DNA from: Paucimonas lemoignei
GTDB taxonomy: Bacteria; Pseudomonadota; Gammaproteobacteria; Burkholderiales; Burkholderiaceae_D
Assembly: GCF_004342585.1 (NCBI RefSeq)
Contig: NZ_SLZQ01000005.1
Location: 186,001-250,000 of the forward strand
Direction of reading: 5' to 3'
DNA length: 64,000 bases
Shown in pieces: positions 44,699-55,301 of the stretch; the stretch's first letter is position 1, and every line of letters starts with the position of its first letter. Position numbers and translations under genes: made by a program. Below the pieces are notes generated by a model, which did not search any database, had not been told where the DNA came from, and saw only the letters and a program-made list of their open reading frames with translations.

Positions 44699-46090
44699 TC
44701 AATGGACGCTCAGCCCTTCGACCGGCTGTGCCATCTCGTGGCGATTCTTCAAGGCTTGCGGCATCAACGAACCGATAACCATGCCGGCGAACGCGGCAAT
44801 CAATCCGGCAAGCTGGCCCGGGAAGCGCTCGCCCAGCGTGGTGATTTGCGGGAAGAACAGGATCCAGACACCGATACCGGCGCCAATCGACACGACGGCG
44901 CCCTGGGTGGTGGCGCGCTTCCAGTACAGCCCCATCACGAGCGGCACGAAGGCGCCCACCAGGGTCACCTGATATGCCGAGGAAACCAGGTCATAGATTG
45001 CCGTACCGTTCATGGCAATCGCATAAGCCAGCACCAGGGCGGCAAACACGACGATCGAGGCACGCATGGCGAACAGCTGCTCCTTGTCCGTCATCTCCGG
45101 GCGCAGGTTCTTGAGGATGTTTTCCACGAAGCTGGTGGATGGCGCCAGTAGCGTGGCCGAAGATGTGCTCTTGATCGCCGACAGCAATGCGCCAAAGAAC
45201 AGAATCTGCATTACCAGAGGCATCTTGGTCATGATGAAAGTCGGTAGCAGGCGCTGGTAATCGCTCTTGGCCAATTCCATGGCCTCGTTACCCATGACGA
45301 CTACGGCGGCAGCGACGATAAACATCGGCACGAAGGCAAACAGGATATAACTGGCGCCGCCGACGATCGCGCCGGTGCGGGCAGTCGGCGCATCCTTGGC
45401 GGACATCACGCGCTGGAACACGTCCTGCTGCGGAATGCTGCCCAACATCATGGTCAGCGCCGCACCGATGAAAAAGGCGATATCGGTAAAGGTAGGCGGC
45501 GGCAAGAAATTCCCCAGGTTGGCGTGGGACACCATATCCATCACCTTGCCAGAACCGCCGGCCAGGTCGGCGGAAAAGAAGGCAATGATGGACAAGCCGA
45601 TCACCAGCACGATCATCTGGATGAAATCGGTCCAGGCCACCGCCAGGAAACCGCCGATCACCACATAGATCAGCACGGCCAGGGTGCCGACGATCATGCC
45701 AGTCGTTTCGGACATGGCGCCGTTGGTCAACACGGTAAATACCAGGCCCAGCGCCGTGATCTGCGCCGCCACCCAACCCAGGTAACTCAGGATGATCGCT
45801 GCCGAGCAAAACACTTCCACGCCCTTGCCATAGCGCTGACGGTAGAAATCGCCAATGGTCAGCAAATTTTGTTTATATAGCTTGGCAGCGAAGAACATGC
45901 CGACCAGGATCAGGCAGGTGCCGGCGCCGAACCAGGTAGCGAACGTCGTCGTCACCACCATGATCAGCGGCAGGCTGCGGCCGGCAACGGCGAAATCGCT
46001 GGTGTTCTGGATGCGGCTACCTGCCCAGACGCCGATCGCGAGGGTGCCCAGCAAATACAAGACCACAAAGGTGATTAACGTGTAGTTCAT
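44699..46090 (-). CDS. Sodium:solute symporter (SSS) family transporter
   Basis: An inner-membrane Na+-coupled importer of 463 residues with about 13 helices. ATG 46090 (MNYTLITFVVLYLLGTLAIGVWAG) is preferred because CGGAG lies 8 bases upstream; a GTG nine bases earlier is also possible. Family blocks are NTSDFAVAGRSLPLIMVVTTTFATWFGAGTCLILVGMFF, VLIYVVIGGFLAVAWTDFIQMIVLVIGL, GSIPQQDVFQRVMSAKDAPTARTGAIVGG and ALLSAIKSTSSATLLAPSTSFVENIL, the last two carrying the conserved Na2-site region. The substrate is unknown; such relatives move proline, pantothenate or monocarboxylates. Confidence 0.9.
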   Translation of the reverse strand: MNYTLITFVVLYLLGTLAIGVWAGSRIQNTSDFAVAGRSLPLIMVVTTTFATWFGAGTCLILVGMFFAAKLYKQNLLTIGDFYRQRYGKGVEVFCSAAIILSYLGWVAAQITALGLVFTVLTNGAMSETTGMIVGTLAVLIYVVIGGFLAVAWTDFIQMIVLVIGLSIIAFFSADLAGGSGKVMDMVSHANLGNFLPPPTFTDIAFFIGAALTMMLGSIPQQDVFQRVMSAKDAPTARTGAIVGGASYILFAFVPMFIVAAAVVVMGNEAMELAKSDYQRLLPTFIMTKMPLVMQILFFGALLSAIKSTSSATLLAPSTSFVENILKNLRPEMTDKEQLFAMRASIVVFAALVLAYAIAMNGTAIYDLVSSAYQVTLVGAFVPLVMGLYWKRATTQGAVVSIGAGIGVWILFFPQITTLGERFPGQLAGLIAAFAGMVIGSLMPQALKNRHEMAQPVEGLSVH

Positions 46091-46239
46091 ATGAGACACT
46101 CCGATCAGGCGCTCCGCGTGAAAATTCCGCGATTATAAAGAAGATTGATTGCCAAGTAGCATTTCTTTATAAGAAAGATGGAGGCATCATCGTGAACTCC
46201 GTTTTTCAGGAAACGGCGTTGTACTTATGCCACGCGAAA

Positions 46240-46845
46240 TTACGGCAAACGGCGCCACACCTGCCAGCGCTCTTTTCCGGCAAAGAGCGGCAGCGAATCG
46301 CTGACTGGCTGGTCATCTACGCGCTCGAACCATGGCGCCAGCAATCCTTCGAGCTCGCCGGACGACGCGCCAAACGGCGGGCCCTTGGGAGCCGTATCAA
46401 AATAGAAGAATCCCGCCAACAATCCGCCTGCGGGCAGCACGCTCGCCCACCGCTGCACGACATCCGGCCAGCTCGCGCGCGGCAAGGCACACAGAAACGC
46501 GCGCTCGTAGATCAGCTCGACCGGCTTGTCGGGCACAAAGGAAAAGAAATCGGCTTGCCTGACGCGCTTGCCCCACGGACCAAGCCTGGCCTGGGCAGCC
46601 GCCACGGCAGTCGGGGCAAAATCGATCGCGACCACATCCCAGCCCGCCTCGGACAGATAAGCGACTTCATAGCCGGTGCCGCAGCCGGGAATAAAAGTCG
46701 CATACGGATGCGGAGCTTGCGCAACGAACTGACGCAAGGCGGCAGGAATGCCGCCGAGATCCCAGGGAGTAAAGTGCGCACTGAAGCGTTCGCTCCAGAA
46801 TTCAGGTGTCGACGGATCGCGGCTATGAAATTCCGACATGGGCAA
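46240..46845 (-). CDS. Thiopurine S-methyltransferase (TPMT) family SAM-dependent methyltransferase
   Basis: A 201-residue class I methyltransferase. The SAM-binding loop is TFIPGCGTGYEVAYLSEAGWDVVAIDFAPTAVAAAQARLG, with TPWDLGGIPAALRQFV (TPMT-family N-terminal block) and VELIYERAFLCALPRASWPDVVQRWASVL after it. Bacterial relatives methylate thiols, selenium or tellurium compounds; the substrate here is not known. It lies 12 bases after ubiB in the same direction, so it may be cotranscribed with the ubiquinone genes. A quinone-related role is not supported by its motifs. Confidence 0.85.
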   Translation of the reverse strand: MPMSEFHSRDPSTPEFWSERFSAHFTPWDLGGIPAALRQFVAQAPHPYATFIPGCGTGYEVAYLSEAGWDVVAIDFAPTAVAAAQARLGPWGKRVRQADFFSFVPDKPVELIYERAFLCALPRASWPDVVQRWASVLPAGGLLAGFFYFDTAPKGPPFGASSGELEGLLAPWFERVDDQPVSDSLPLFAGKERWQVWRRLP

Positions 46846-46857
46846 AATTGAAACGGC

Positions 46858-48426
46858 TTAGTGCAAGGCACTGCCCCAGCGCCAATAAAGCTGCATCAGC
46901 GCGATCCCGGCCACCAGCCCGCCGGAAAAGTAAATCACCATGCTCAGCAACAGGTTGGTACGCCGCTGTTCCACCAGCAGCGCTTTCAGCAACACCTTGT
47001 CGTCATCGTTATATGAAGCCTTGAGCAAGGCCTGGTGCGCCAGGCGCGGCAACTGCGGCAAGAGCTTGCTGTAATGCGGCGCTTCGACCTTGAGCCGTTC
47101 GACCAGGCCGCGCCAGCCGATCTGGCTATCCATCCAGCGCTCCAGGTAGGGCTTGGCGGTCTTCCACAAATCGAGGTCCGGATCGAGCTGACGTCCCAGG
47201 CCTTCGATATTCAGGAGCGTCTTTTGCAGCAATACCAGTTGCGGCTGCACTTCGACATTGAAGCGGCGCGAGGTCTGGAACAGCCTGAGCAATACCTGGC
47301 CAAACGAAATGTCTTTCAGCGGCCGGTCAAAGATCGGTTCGCAGCAGGCGCGCACAGCGGCTTCCAATTCATCGACGCGGGTTTCGGCCGGCGCCCAGCC
47401 CGATTCGATATGCGCCTGTGCCACGCGCTTGTAATCGCGGCGGAAGAAAGCCAGGAAGTTTTGCGACAGATAATCCTTGTCGAAATCGTTCAGCGTGCCG
47501 ACGATGCCGAAATCCAGCGCGATATAGCGTCCCAGGGTCGCCGGATCGGTGGACACCAGGATATTCCCCGGATGCATGTCGGCATGGAAGAAGCCATCGC
47601 GGAACACCTGCGTAAAGAAAATTTCGACGCCATCGCGCGAGAGCTTCTTCAAATCGACGCCGGCGGCAACCAGGCGTTCGGTTTGCGAAATAGGAATCCC
47701 TGTCATGCGCTCCATGACGATCACATTGCTGGAGCAGTAATCCCAGATCATTTCCGGCACCAGCAAGAGCTGCGAATCGGCGAAATTGCGGCGCAGCTGG
47801 CTGGCGTTGGCGGCTTCACGCATCAAATCCAGTTCGTCGTGCAGGTATTTGTCGAACTCGGCCACCACTTCGCGCGGCTTCAGGCGCTTGCCATCGGCCC
47901 ACAGGCGCTCGACCAGGCCGGCGCCGATATACATCAGGCCGATGTCTTCGGTGATCGACTTGCGCATGTTGGGGCGCAAGACCTTGACGGCGACTTCGCG
48001 CCCATCCTTCAAGGTCGCAAAGTGCACTTGCGCGATTGAGGCCGAAGCCACCGGCACGCGGTCGAACGAGGCAAACAAGAGTTCAGGCGGGGCGCCCAGC
48101 GAGCGTGTGATTTCCGCGACCGCAAGCTCGGGATCGAAAGGCGGCACGCGGTCCTGCAGCAGCGCCAGTTCAGCCGCCACGTCGGGCGGCAGCAAGTCGC
48201 GTCGGGTCGATAGCACCTGTCCAAATTTCACGAAAATCGGCCCCAGCTCTTCCAGAGCCTTGCGCAGCCTGACGCCGCGCGGCGCGGAAATATCTCGCCA
48301 AAAGAACAGGAGCGAAAAAAACGCCGCCGTACGCCGTACGCGCAAGGTCGACATGGCAATATGGTCCAGGCCGTAACGGAACGCGACCCGGGAAATCTTC
48401 AATACCCGCAACAATTTCATCAACAT
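46858..48426 (-). CDS. ubiB: UbiB, ATPase-like kinase-fold protein for ubiquinone biosynthesis
   Basis: An ADCK/UbiB atypical kinase-fold protein required for ubiquinone synthesis, probably extracting or presenting lipid intermediates. It has 522 residues. The KxGQ motif is in [23 protein letters not shown]; the nucleotide-binding Lys is in [12 protein letters not shown]; the catalytic-loop equivalent is [13 protein letters not shown] and the metal-binding loop ALDFGIVG. One or two C-terminal membrane helices ([26 protein letters not shown]) anchor it. It is 12 bases downstream of ubiJ in the ubiE-Tim44-ubiJ-ubiB run. Confidence 0.95.
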   Translation of the reverse strand: MLMKLLRVLKISRVAFRYGLDHIAMSTLRVRRTAAFFSLLFFWRDISAPRGVRLRKALEELGPIFVKFGQVLSTRRDLLPPDVAAELALLQDRVPPFDPELAVAEITRSLGAPPELLFASFDRVPVASASIAQVHFATLKDGREVAVKVLRPNMRKSITEDIGLMYIGAGLVERLWADGKRLKPREVVAEFDKYLHDELDLMREAANASQLRRNFADSQLLLVPEMIWDYCSSNVIVMERMTGIPISQTERLVAAGVDLKKLSRDGVEIFFTQVFRDGFFHADMHPGNILVSTDPATLGRYIALDFGIVGTLNDFDKDYLSQNFLAFFRRDYKRVAQAHIESGWAPAETRVDELEAAVRACCEPIFDRPLKDISFGQVLLRLFQTSRRFNVEVQPQLVLLQKTLLNIEGLGRQLDPDLDLWKTAKPYLERWMDSQIGWRGLVERLKVEAPHYSKLLPQLPRLAHQALLKASYNDDDKVLLKALLVEQRRTNLLLSMVIYFSGGLVAGIALMQLYWRWGSALH

Positions 48427-48438
48427 GGAAAGCTCATC

Positions 48439-49029
48439 TTATTGGTCTAGTTTGCGCACACGCTTTTCCAGACGTTCTATGTCATCGCGCAGCTTGCTCA
48501 CCTCGCGGCCAAAATCCGCGATCGTCGCGGGCCGCAGCAGCATGGGATTTTCTTCAAGAAAATACTCGGCGATATTCTCCTCCAGCGCCCGCCGTTGCGC
48601 GTTGGCGGTCTCCGTTATCGACTTCGCAGAAGTGACGATACGACGTGCCGCGATGTCGCCGACGACGCGGCTCAAATCTTCTTCGGCTTCCCATTTCAGC
48701 GACTGACTCACCTGGGCAATGGCATTGGCAAAATCGGCGTCGCCCTCGATCCGGACATAGGACACTGCCCGGTCACGGTTTTGCATAATCAAGGGCAAGT
48801 CGGCCAGCTTCACGCGCAACATCACTTGCGGCATGACGTCGGCGCCCGCTGCCTTTAACAAGCCATCATTCGTGACTTGCCAGTTAACGCTAATCACCCC
48901 GGCATCGAGCCTGGCAACCTTGCCTGCATGGGGCATCAATTTGGCGCGCGCCCATGCTTCCTGCGCCAGCAGATGGTTAATGGGAGCAAGCGGAATGGAA
49001 AGTAAGGAAGTCATCATTTGAAAAATCAA
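48439..49029 (-). CDS. ubiJ: UbiJ-like SCP2-domain accessory protein
   Basis: A 196-residue protein with an SCP2 lipid-binding domain in the first 110 residues (SLLSIPLAPINHLLAQEAWARAKLMPHAGKVARLDAG...), then a helical region and a C-terminal coiled coil (FGREVSKLRDDIERLEKRVRKLDQ). This layout and its place between ubiE and ubiB identify UbiJ, which with UbiK organises the soluble Ubi complex and binds hydrophobic intermediates. It ends just before ubiB. The start could also be at MMTSLL four codons later. Confidence 0.9.
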   Translation of the reverse strand: MIFQMMTSLLSIPLAPINHLLAQEAWARAKLMPHAGKVARLDAGVISVNWQVTNDGLLKAAGADVMPQVMLRVKLADLPLIMQNRDRAVSYVRIEGDADFANAIAQVSQSLKWEAEEDLSRVVGDIAARRIVTSAKSITETANAQRRALEENIAEYFLEENPMLLRPATIADFGREVSKLRDDIERLEKRVRKLDQ

Positions 49030-49131
49030 AGCCGTCCCCGGCTCACGATGGACGGCTTGCAGTGTACCAGCTTCATCCTACCCGACTGCGACATCCTTGG
49101 CGGTAGAGACAGGCATAGCCGGCAGCCATGA

Positions 49132-49845
49132 TCAATACTGTTCAATGCCGGCGACGATCCAGCTGCGATGGCCGTCAAGCGGCTTGGAAAGCTGCCAGAC
49201 TTCGGAAAACGGTGCCTCCGGCGCATCGATATCTTCGCGGATCACACCGGAAAATTTGACCTTGGCGACGTAATACTCGTCCACTGTTTCCACACTGTGC
49301 AATTCCGCGCCCAGGGTCACCACTTCCGTCACGTTGGGCACGCCGCCGCGATCCTTGAGCTGGCGGCAAAATTCCGCAAACAATTCGCGCGTGGTAAACC
49401 GCCGGATATCCTGGAGATCCGCCTGATCCCAGGCGGCTTGCAGACGGATGAAGGCAGCCTTGGACTTGCGCAAGAACCGGGGCACATCGAAGTCGGCCGG
49501 CACGCTCCACGGCGCCACGACGGTATCGGTCCTGGGGCCGTCCGTATTCGCGGCGAGGGTGCGCACAGGCCTGTCGCGCCGCTGCGCGGGCATGATCGTA
49601 TCGAAGCCGGAGTCGTAGGTATTCTCGAAGACCGGCGGCTCGCCTCTGCCGGCGGCACGGCGCCAGAGCACGATCGCCAGCCCCAGCAACAGCACCAGCC
49701 CCGCCAATACCACGATCATCAGTGGCGGATGATGCCGCAATGCCTCCCACAGACCTTCCGACTCATGCGGCAGGGACGATTCGGCATGCAGGGAAGAAGC
49801 TCCGAGAGCGGCGACAACCAGCACGGCATTCAGGCACTTCTTCAT
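49132..49845 (-). CDS. Tim44-like domain membrane protein in the ubi operon
   Basis: About 237 residues from ATG 49845 (MKKCLNAVLVVAALGASSLHA, a signal peptide). A membrane helix (PPLMIVVLAGLVLLLGLAIVLWRR) is followed by a linker rich in Arg and a C-terminal Tim44/Mba1-type domain (FLRKSKAAFIRLQAAWDQADLQDIRRFTTRELFAEF to EVWQLSKPLDGHRSWIVAGIEQY). Tim44-like proteins occur next to ubiE and ubiJ in many Betaproteobacteria, but their role is not established. The gene follows ubiE by about 27 bases. Confidence 0.88.
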   Translation of the reverse strand: MKKCLNAVLVVAALGASSLHAESSLPHESEGLWEALRHHPPLMIVVLAGLVLLLGLAIVLWRRAAGRGEPPVFENTYDSGFDTIMPAQRRDRPVRTLAANTDGPRTDTVVAPWSVPADFDVPRFLRKSKAAFIRLQAAWDQADLQDIRRFTTRELFAEFCRQLKDRGGVPNVTEVVTLGAELHSVETVDEYYVAKVKFSGVIREDIDAPEAPFSEVWQLSKPLDGHRSWIVAGIEQY

Positions 49846-49872
49846 GCTTCCTCCCACAAAGTGGATCGAGGT

Positions 49873-50607
49873 CTACAGCTTGACCCCGGTATGCAGGGCC
49901 GCGACACCGGCCGTCAGGTTGAAATAGTTAACGTTATCCAGGCCGGCTTCCTGCATCATGGCTTTCAGGGTTTCCTGGTCGGGATGCATGCGGATCGATT
50001 CCGCCAGATAGCGGTAGCTGTCGGCATCGTTGGCGATGCGCTTGCCCAGCCATGGCAGGACTGAAAAGGAATACACGTCATACGGCTTTTGCAGCGGTTC
50101 CCAGACCTTGGAAAATTCCAGCACCAACAGCTTGCCGCCCGGCTTCAGGACACGGCGCATTTCGTTCAGCGCGACATCCTTGTGCGTCATGTTGCGCAGA
50201 CCAAAGGCCACGCTGACGCGATCGAAATAATTGTCGGGGAATGGCAGCTTTTCGGCATCGCACAGCGCCACCGGCGTGATCTGTCCCTTGTTCAGCAGAC
50301 GATCGCGACCGACGCGCAGCATCGATTCGTTAATGTCGGTCAGCCACACCTCGCCCGAGGGACCGGCTTGTTTGGCAAAAGCCTTGGCCAGGTCGCCGGT
50401 GCCGCCGGCGATATCCAGCACCTTGAAGCCGGGACGCACGCCGGCCTGGGCGATGGTGAAGGTTTTCCAGAGGCGATGCAGGCCGCCCGACATCAAATCG
50501 TTCATGACATCGTACTTGGCGGCGACGGAATGGAACACTTCCGCGACCTTGTGGACTTTTTCTTCTTCGGGAACGGTCTGGTAACCGAAATGGGTGCTAT
50601 TGGTCAT
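49873..50607 (-). CDS. ubiE: Ubiquinone/menaquinone C-methyltransferase UbiE
   Basis: A 244-residue SAM-dependent methyltransferase that methylates the benzoquinol (or demethylmenaquinol) ring. Motifs are [45 protein letters not shown] (SAM loop), [40 protein letters not shown] and the C-terminal [14 protein letters not shown]. It is the first ubi gene in the minus-strand run. A TATAAT (plus 50633-50638) lies about 25 bases upstream of the start, but I find no good minus-35 at the right distance. Confidence 0.96.
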   Translation of the reverse strand: MTNSTHFGYQTVPEEEKVHKVAEVFHSVAAKYDVMNDLMSGGLHRLWKTFTIAQAGVRPGFKVLDIAGGTGDLAKAFAKQAGPSGEVWLTDINESMLRVGRDRLLNKGQITPVALCDAEKLPFPDNYFDRVSVAFGLRNMTHKDVALNEMRRVLKPGGKLLVLEFSKVWEPLQKPYDVYSFSVLPWLGKRIANDADSYRYLAESIRMHPDQETLKAMMQEAGLDNVNYFNLTAGVAALHTGVKL

Positions 50608-50687
50608 GGCAAGAATCTATTAATGAACTGCCATTATAAGATGGATTGCCAGTCAATACCTGTGCAGCGCTACAGCCTTGACTATGA

Positions 50688-51110
50688 TTAATGGCAATGT
50701 CCGCCGCTTGCCGTCATGGGCAAGTCCCGGCCGGCTTCGCGGCCATGGCCGGCCTCGTCCAGTCGCTGGAGATAATCTTCCCACAATTGTTCTTGGTTGA
50801 CGCCCAGCCAATACAGGTAAGCCCAGGTATAGATGCCGGTATTGTGGCCATCGGAGAAATGCGGCTGCACGGCGTAATTCCCCACGGGTTCCAGCGCCGT
50901 GATAAGAATATTGCGCATGCCGGTCTGCAGCACTTCCTGCCCTGCGCCATGCCCGCGCACTTCCGCCGACGGCGAATACACGCGCAAGAGTTCGTATGGC
51001 AGGGAAAAGCCGGCGCCATCGTCGAATGCGACTTCAAGCAGGCGCGACTGCGTATGCACCGTCAACCCGGTTGGGATGGGATTCGCCGGAGAAGGGTTGG
51101 ATGAGTTCAT
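50688..51110 (-). CDS. DUF971 (gamma-butyrobetaine hydroxylase-like N-terminal) protein
   Basis: A 140-residue protein whose core is the DUF971 domain: LTVHTQSRLLEVAFDDGAGFSLPYELLRVYSPSAEVRGHG then VGNYAVQPHFSDGHNTGIYTWAYLYWLG. In eukaryotic gamma-butyrobetaine hydroxylases this small domain binds zinc, but standalone bacterial forms are uncharacterised. Here the C-terminus GGHCH could bind a metal. The gene lies upstream of ubiE (80 bases) and downstream of the large FAD/Fe-S protein, a standard betaproteobacterial order. Confidence 0.9.
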   Translation of the reverse strand: MNSSNPSPANPIPTGLTVHTQSRLLEVAFDDGAGFSLPYELLRVYSPSAEVRGHGAGQEVLQTGMRNILITALEPVGNYAVQPHFSDGHNTGIYTWAYLYWLGVNQEQLWEDYLQRLDEAGHGREAGRDLPMTASGGHCH

Positions 51111-51189
51111 CGTTGACTTCCCTTATGCACGGAAGATCTGCCGCCATGCGCGGCACTTCTCCCGAATTCGCAATGCGCGGCCGCCATAC

Positions 51190-54100
51190 TTACACCAGGA
51201 TACGCTCGATGCCACCGTTGTTGGCACGGGCGACATAGTCCACCAGCCAGTTCTCGCCCAGCAGATGACGCGCCATCTCGATGACGATGTAGTCGGCGTC
51301 GGTGCCGGAGTCCTCGTCATAGCGATGCAAGCCCTGCAGGCAGGACGGGCACGAGGTCAGGATCTTGACGTCGCCCGTGAAGCCATCGGCACGCAGCTTG
51401 TCGGCGCCCTTGCGCATTTCTTCTTCCTTGCGGAAGCGCACCTGGGTCGAGATATCCGGACGCGACACGCCAAACGTGCCCGACTCGCCGCAACAACGAT
51501 CGTTCTTTTCGATCTTCACGCTGTCTACGGTAGTGATCAATGCATTCACCGTCTTCAATGGGTCCTGCTGCTTCATCGGCGTATGGCAGGGGTCATGATA
51601 CATGTAACGGGTACCGGTGACGCCTTCCAGCTTGACGCCCTTCTCCAGCAGATACTCGTGAATATCGATGATGCGGCAACCCGGGAAGATCTTGTCGAAT
51701 TCGTAGCTCTGCAACTGGTCGTAGCACGTGCCGCACGACACTACCACTGTCTTGATATCGAGGTAGTTGAGAGTGTTGGCCACGCGATGGAACAGCACGC
51801 GGTTATCCGTCATCATCTTCTCGGCCTTGTCGTACTGGCCGGTGCCGCGCTGCGGATAACCGCAGCACAGGTAACCCGGCGGCAGCACGGTCTGCACACC
51901 GACATGCCACAGCATCGCCTGGGTCGCCAGCCCCACCTGCGAGAACAGCCGCTCCGAGCCGCAACCCGGGAAGTAGAACACCGCCTCGGTATCGGCCGAG
52001 GTAGTCTGCGGATTGCGGATCACCGGGACGATCTCGTTATCCTCGATATCCAGCAGGGCACGCGCGGTTTTCTTCGGCAGGTTACCCGGCATCTTCTTGT
52101 TGACGAAGTGGATCACCTGTTCCTTGATCGGCGGCTTGCCATGCGTGGAAGGCGGCAGCTTGGTCTGCTTCTTGGCGAACTTCTTCAGCACGTCATTGGC
52201 CAGACGCTGCGCCTTGAAGCCAATCCCGGTCATCGCCTGGCGGGTCGCGTTGATCGTGGCCGGATCCGTGGCGTTCAGGAAGAACATCGCCGCCGCCGTG
52301 CCGGGATTGAAGGACTTCTTGTCCATCTTCCGCAGCAGGTTGCGCATGTTCATCGAGACATCGCCGAAGTCGATATCCACCGGGCAGGGCGTGACGCACT
52401 TGTGGCACACCGTGCAGTGATCGGCCACGTCTTCGAATTCTTCCCAGTGCTTGATCGAGACGCCGCGGCGGGTCTGCTCTTCATACAGGAAGGCTTCGAC
52501 CAGCAGCGAAGTCGCCAGGATCTTGTTACGCGGCGAATACAGCAGGTTCGCGCGCGGCACATGGGTGGCGCACACGGGTTTGCACTTGCCGCAGCGCAGG
52601 CAGTCCTTGACACTGTTGGCAATCTCGCCGATATCGCTTTGCTTCATGATCAGCGATTCGTGCCCCATCAGGCCGAACGACGGCGTGTAGGCATTGCGCA
52701 AATCGGCCGGGAAATCCGGATTATCGAGCAGCTTGCCCTTGTTGAAGCGCCCTTCCGGATCAACACGTTTCTTATAGTCGCGGAAATCGCGCATTTCCTC
52801 ATCGGTGAGGAATTCCAGCTTGGTGATGCCGATGCCATGTTCGCCCGAAATCACGCCATCGAGCGAACGCGCCAGCGCCATGATGCGCTCGACCGCGCCA
52901 TGCGCGACCTGCAGCATTTCATAGTCGTCCGAGTTGACCGGAATATTGGTGTGCACGTTGCCGTCGCCGGCATGCATGTGCAGCGCCACAAAGACGCGGC
53001 CACGCAGCACCTTCTTGTGGATAGCATTGGCTTCGTCGAGAATCAGGCGGAATGCCGCGCCATTGAAGATCTGGCGCAGCTCGGCGCGCACTTCCTTCTT
53101 CCACGACACACGCACGGTGCGGTCCTGCACCACGTGGAACACCTTGGCGTCGGGCTGGCGATGCACGCGCTCTTCGAATTCCAGCGCCAGCTTCTCCAGG
53201 CCCAGGCCAATCAGCTCCGGCGCAGCAACGGCCAGCGGCTTGTCGAGGTTCGTCAGCAGATACGACCAGCGCGCCTGCGTCGCCTCGATCAGGTTCAACG
53301 CCTGCTGACCACGGCCGTCCAGCAATTCATGATCGGGAATATCCTCGCCCTCGGCATCTTCGCTCTTGCCAACCGGGAGATCGCCCTTGGCAAAGAATTC
53401 GCGCAAGGCATCCAGCAGCGCCAGCTTGTTCCGGATCGACAGCTCGATATTGATGCGCTCGATGCCATCGGTGTACTCGCCCATGCGGTTGAGCGGAATC
53501 ACCACGTCTTCATTGATCTTGAAGGCGTTGGTATGGCGCGAAATCGCCGCGGTGCGGGCACGGTCGAGCCAGAATTTCTTGCGCGCTTCAGGCGACACGG
53601 CGACAAAGCCCTCGCCCACTCGGGTGTTGGCCATGCGGATCACTTCCGAAGCGGCACGCGCCACGGCATCTTCATCGTCGCCGACGATGTCGCCGAACAG
53701 CGCCATCTTCGGCAGCACGCCGCGCTTGGACTTGGTGGCGTAACCGACTGCGCGCAGGTAGCGCTCGTCGAGATGCTCCAGGCCCGCCAGGATGGCGCCG
53801 CCCTTCTTGGTTTCGGCGTCGAGATAATCCTTGATTTCGACGATCGAAGGAATCGCATCGCGCGCCTGACCGAAGAATTCCAGGCACACAGTGCGCGCGA
53901 ACTTCGGCATCTTGTGCAGAATCCAGCGCGCCGAGGTGATCAAGCCGTCGGTGCCTTCCTTTTGAATGCCCGGCAGGCCGGCAAGGAATTTGTCGGTGAC
54001 GTCCTTGCCCAGGCCTTCCTTGCGGAAGCGGCGGCCTTCGATTTCCAGAATCTCGGTCTTGTACGGATCATGCTTGCGGCCGCGCTCGGCCGGGTGGGTC

Positions 54101-55185
54101 CACTCCAGCTTGAAGCGGGCCACTGGGGCGTCATGGATCTTGCCGAGGTTGTGGTCCAGGCGCGTAACTTCCAGCCAGTCGCCGTTGGGGTCGACCATGC
54201 GCCACGATGCCAGGTTATCCAGCGCGGTGCCCCACAGCACAGCTTTCTTGCCACCCGCGTTCATGGCGATATTGCCGCCGATGCAGGATGCCTCGGCCGA
54301 AGTCGGGTCGACGGCGAACACGAAGCCCGCCTTTTCCGCTGCGTCCGAAACACGCTTGGTCACCACGCCGGCGCCCGAATAGACGGTAGCATAGTCGCGG
54401 TCCACGCCCGGCAGGCGGGTCATTTCGACCGGTCCGAGGAATTCGAGTTTTTCCGTGTTGATGACAGCCGACATCGGCGTCAGCGGCACGGCGCCGCCGG
54501 TGTAGCCGGTGCCGCCGCCGCGCGGGATGATGGTCAAACCGAGTTCGATACAAGCCTTGACCAGGCCGGCCATCTCATCCTCGGTATCCGGCGTCAGGAC
54601 AACGAACGGATACTCGACGCGCCAGTCGGTGGCGTCGGTCACGTGCGAGACGCGCGACAAGCCATCGAACTTGATATTGTCCTTGGCGGTATAACGCCCC
54701 AGCACGCGGGTGGCGCGCTTGCGCAGGTCGTAAGTCTTGCGGAATTCCTCGGCGAACTGGGCGACGGCGCGGCGCGCAGCCTCCAGCAGCGTGCCGACAT
54801 GCGCATTGCGGCGCGCCGCTGCCGGATCGTCGACACCCGTCGTTTCGGCACGGCGCTTGTCCACTTCCGCCAAACGATGGTTCAGCGCATCGATCAAAGC
54901 CTGCCGCCGCTTGGGGTTGTCCAGCATGTCATCCTGCAGGTACGGATTACGCCGCACGACCCAGATGTCGCCCAGGACTTCATACAGCATGCGCGCGGAA
55001 CGCCCGGTCTGTCGCTCGCCGCGCAATTCATCAAGCAGCTGCCACGCCTCTTCTCCGAGCAAGCGCATGACGATTTCGCGGTCGGAGAAGGAAGTATAGT
55101 TGTAGGGAATTTCACGCAGGCGCGTGGGAGCGGCGCCGGGGGCTACGTCGGCGAGGAGAGCCTGGATTTGGGCGGGTGCATTCAT
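51190..55185 (-). CDS. Large FAD-linked oxidase fused to Fe-S/CCG oxidoreductase (DUF3683)
   Basis: A 1,331-residue fusion. N-terminal DUF3683 region (residues 1-170), then an FAD_binding_4 PCMH domain ([41 protein letters not shown]) and FAD-oxidase C-terminal domain. Near residue 860 come two ferredoxin-type clusters ([16 protein letters not shown] and [16 protein letters not shown]), then two CCG domains (CCGYPQRG at about 1107, [10 protein letters not shown] at about 1233) as in GlpC/LutA. It resembles D-lactate or glycolate dehydrogenase complexes (GlcDEF) condensed into one chain, feeding electrons to quinone; substrate unknown. The start MNAPAQIQ (ATG 55185) and MGMN two codons earlier are both possible. 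Confidence 0.9.
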   Translation of the reverse strand: MNAPAQIQALLADVAPGAAPTRLREIPYNYTSFSDREIVMRLLGEEAWQLLDELRGERQTGRSARMLYEVLGDIWVVRRNPYLQDDMLDNPKRRQALIDALNHRLAEVDKRRAETTGVDDPAAARRNAHVGTLLEAARRAVAQFAEEFRKTYDLRKRATRVLGRYTAKDNIKFDGLSRVSHVTDATDWRVEYPFVVLTPDTEDEMAGLVKACIELGLTIIPRGGGTGYTGGAVPLTPMSAVINTEKLEFLGPVEMTRLPGVDRDYATVYSGAGVVTKRVSDAAEKAGFVFAVDPTSAEASCIGGNIAMNAGGKKAVLWGTALDNLASWRMVDPNGDWLEVTRLDHNLGKIHDAPVARFKLEWTHPAERGRKHDPYKTEILEIEGRRFRKEGLGKDVTDKFLAGLPGIQKEGTDGLITSARWILHKMPKFARTVCLEFFGQARDAIPSIVEIKDYLDAETKKGGAILAGLEHLDERYLRAVGYATKSKRGVLPKMALFGDIVGDDEDAVARAASEVIRMANTRVGEGFVAVSPEARKKFWLDRARTAAISRHTNAFKINEDVVIPLNRMGEYTDGIERINIELSIRNKLALLDALREFFAKGDLPVGKSEDAEGEDIPDHELLDGRGQQALNLIEATQARWSYLLTNLDKPLAVAAPELIGLGLEKLALEFEERVHRQPDAKVFHVVQDRTVRVSWKKEVRAELRQIFNGAAFRLILDEANAIHKKVLRGRVFVALHMHAGDGNVHTNIPVNSDDYEMLQVAHGAVERIMALARSLDGVISGEHGIGITKLEFLTDEEMRDFRDYKKRVDPEGRFNKGKLLDNPDFPADLRNAYTPSFGLMGHESLIMKQSDIGEIANSVKDCLRCGKCKPVCATHVPRANLLYSPRNKILATSLLVEAFLYEEQTRRGVSIKHWEEFEDVADHCTVCHKCVTPCPVDIDFGDVSMNMRNLLRKMDKKSFNPGTAAAMFFLNATDPATINATRQAMTGIGFKAQRLANDVLKKFAKKQTKLPPSTHGKPPIKEQVIHFVNKKMPGNLPKKTARALLDIEDNEIVPVIRNPQTTSADTEAVFYFPGCGSERLFSQVGLATQAMLWHVGVQTVLPPGYLCCGYPQRGTGQYDKAEKMMTDNRVLFHRVANTLNYLDIKTVVVSCGTCYDQLQSYEFDKIFPGCRIIDIHEYLLEKGVKLEGVTGTRYMYHDPCHTPMKQQDPLKTVNALITTVDSVKIEKNDRCCGESGTFGVSRPDISTQVRFRKEEEMRKGADKLRADGFTGDVKILTSCPSCLQGLHRYDEDSGTDADYIVIEMARHLLGENWLVDYVARANNGGIERILV

Positions 55186-55301
55186 GCCCAATATTTTACC
55201 GTATCGCGGCCCTACGAGCAGGAAACCCTCGACTTCCGTAAGGCTACTGCGGCCGTCAAGACACAGAACGAAAACGGTAGCACATTAACAACATCATGAC
55301 T

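Noticed and set aside
50899-55299. Very long open frame on the plus strand, antisense to the FAD/Fe-S oxidoreductase
   Set aside because: It mirrors the GC-rich codon bias of the minus-strand gene and lacks any recognisable domain; the minus-strand frame has clear Fe-S and FAD motifs.
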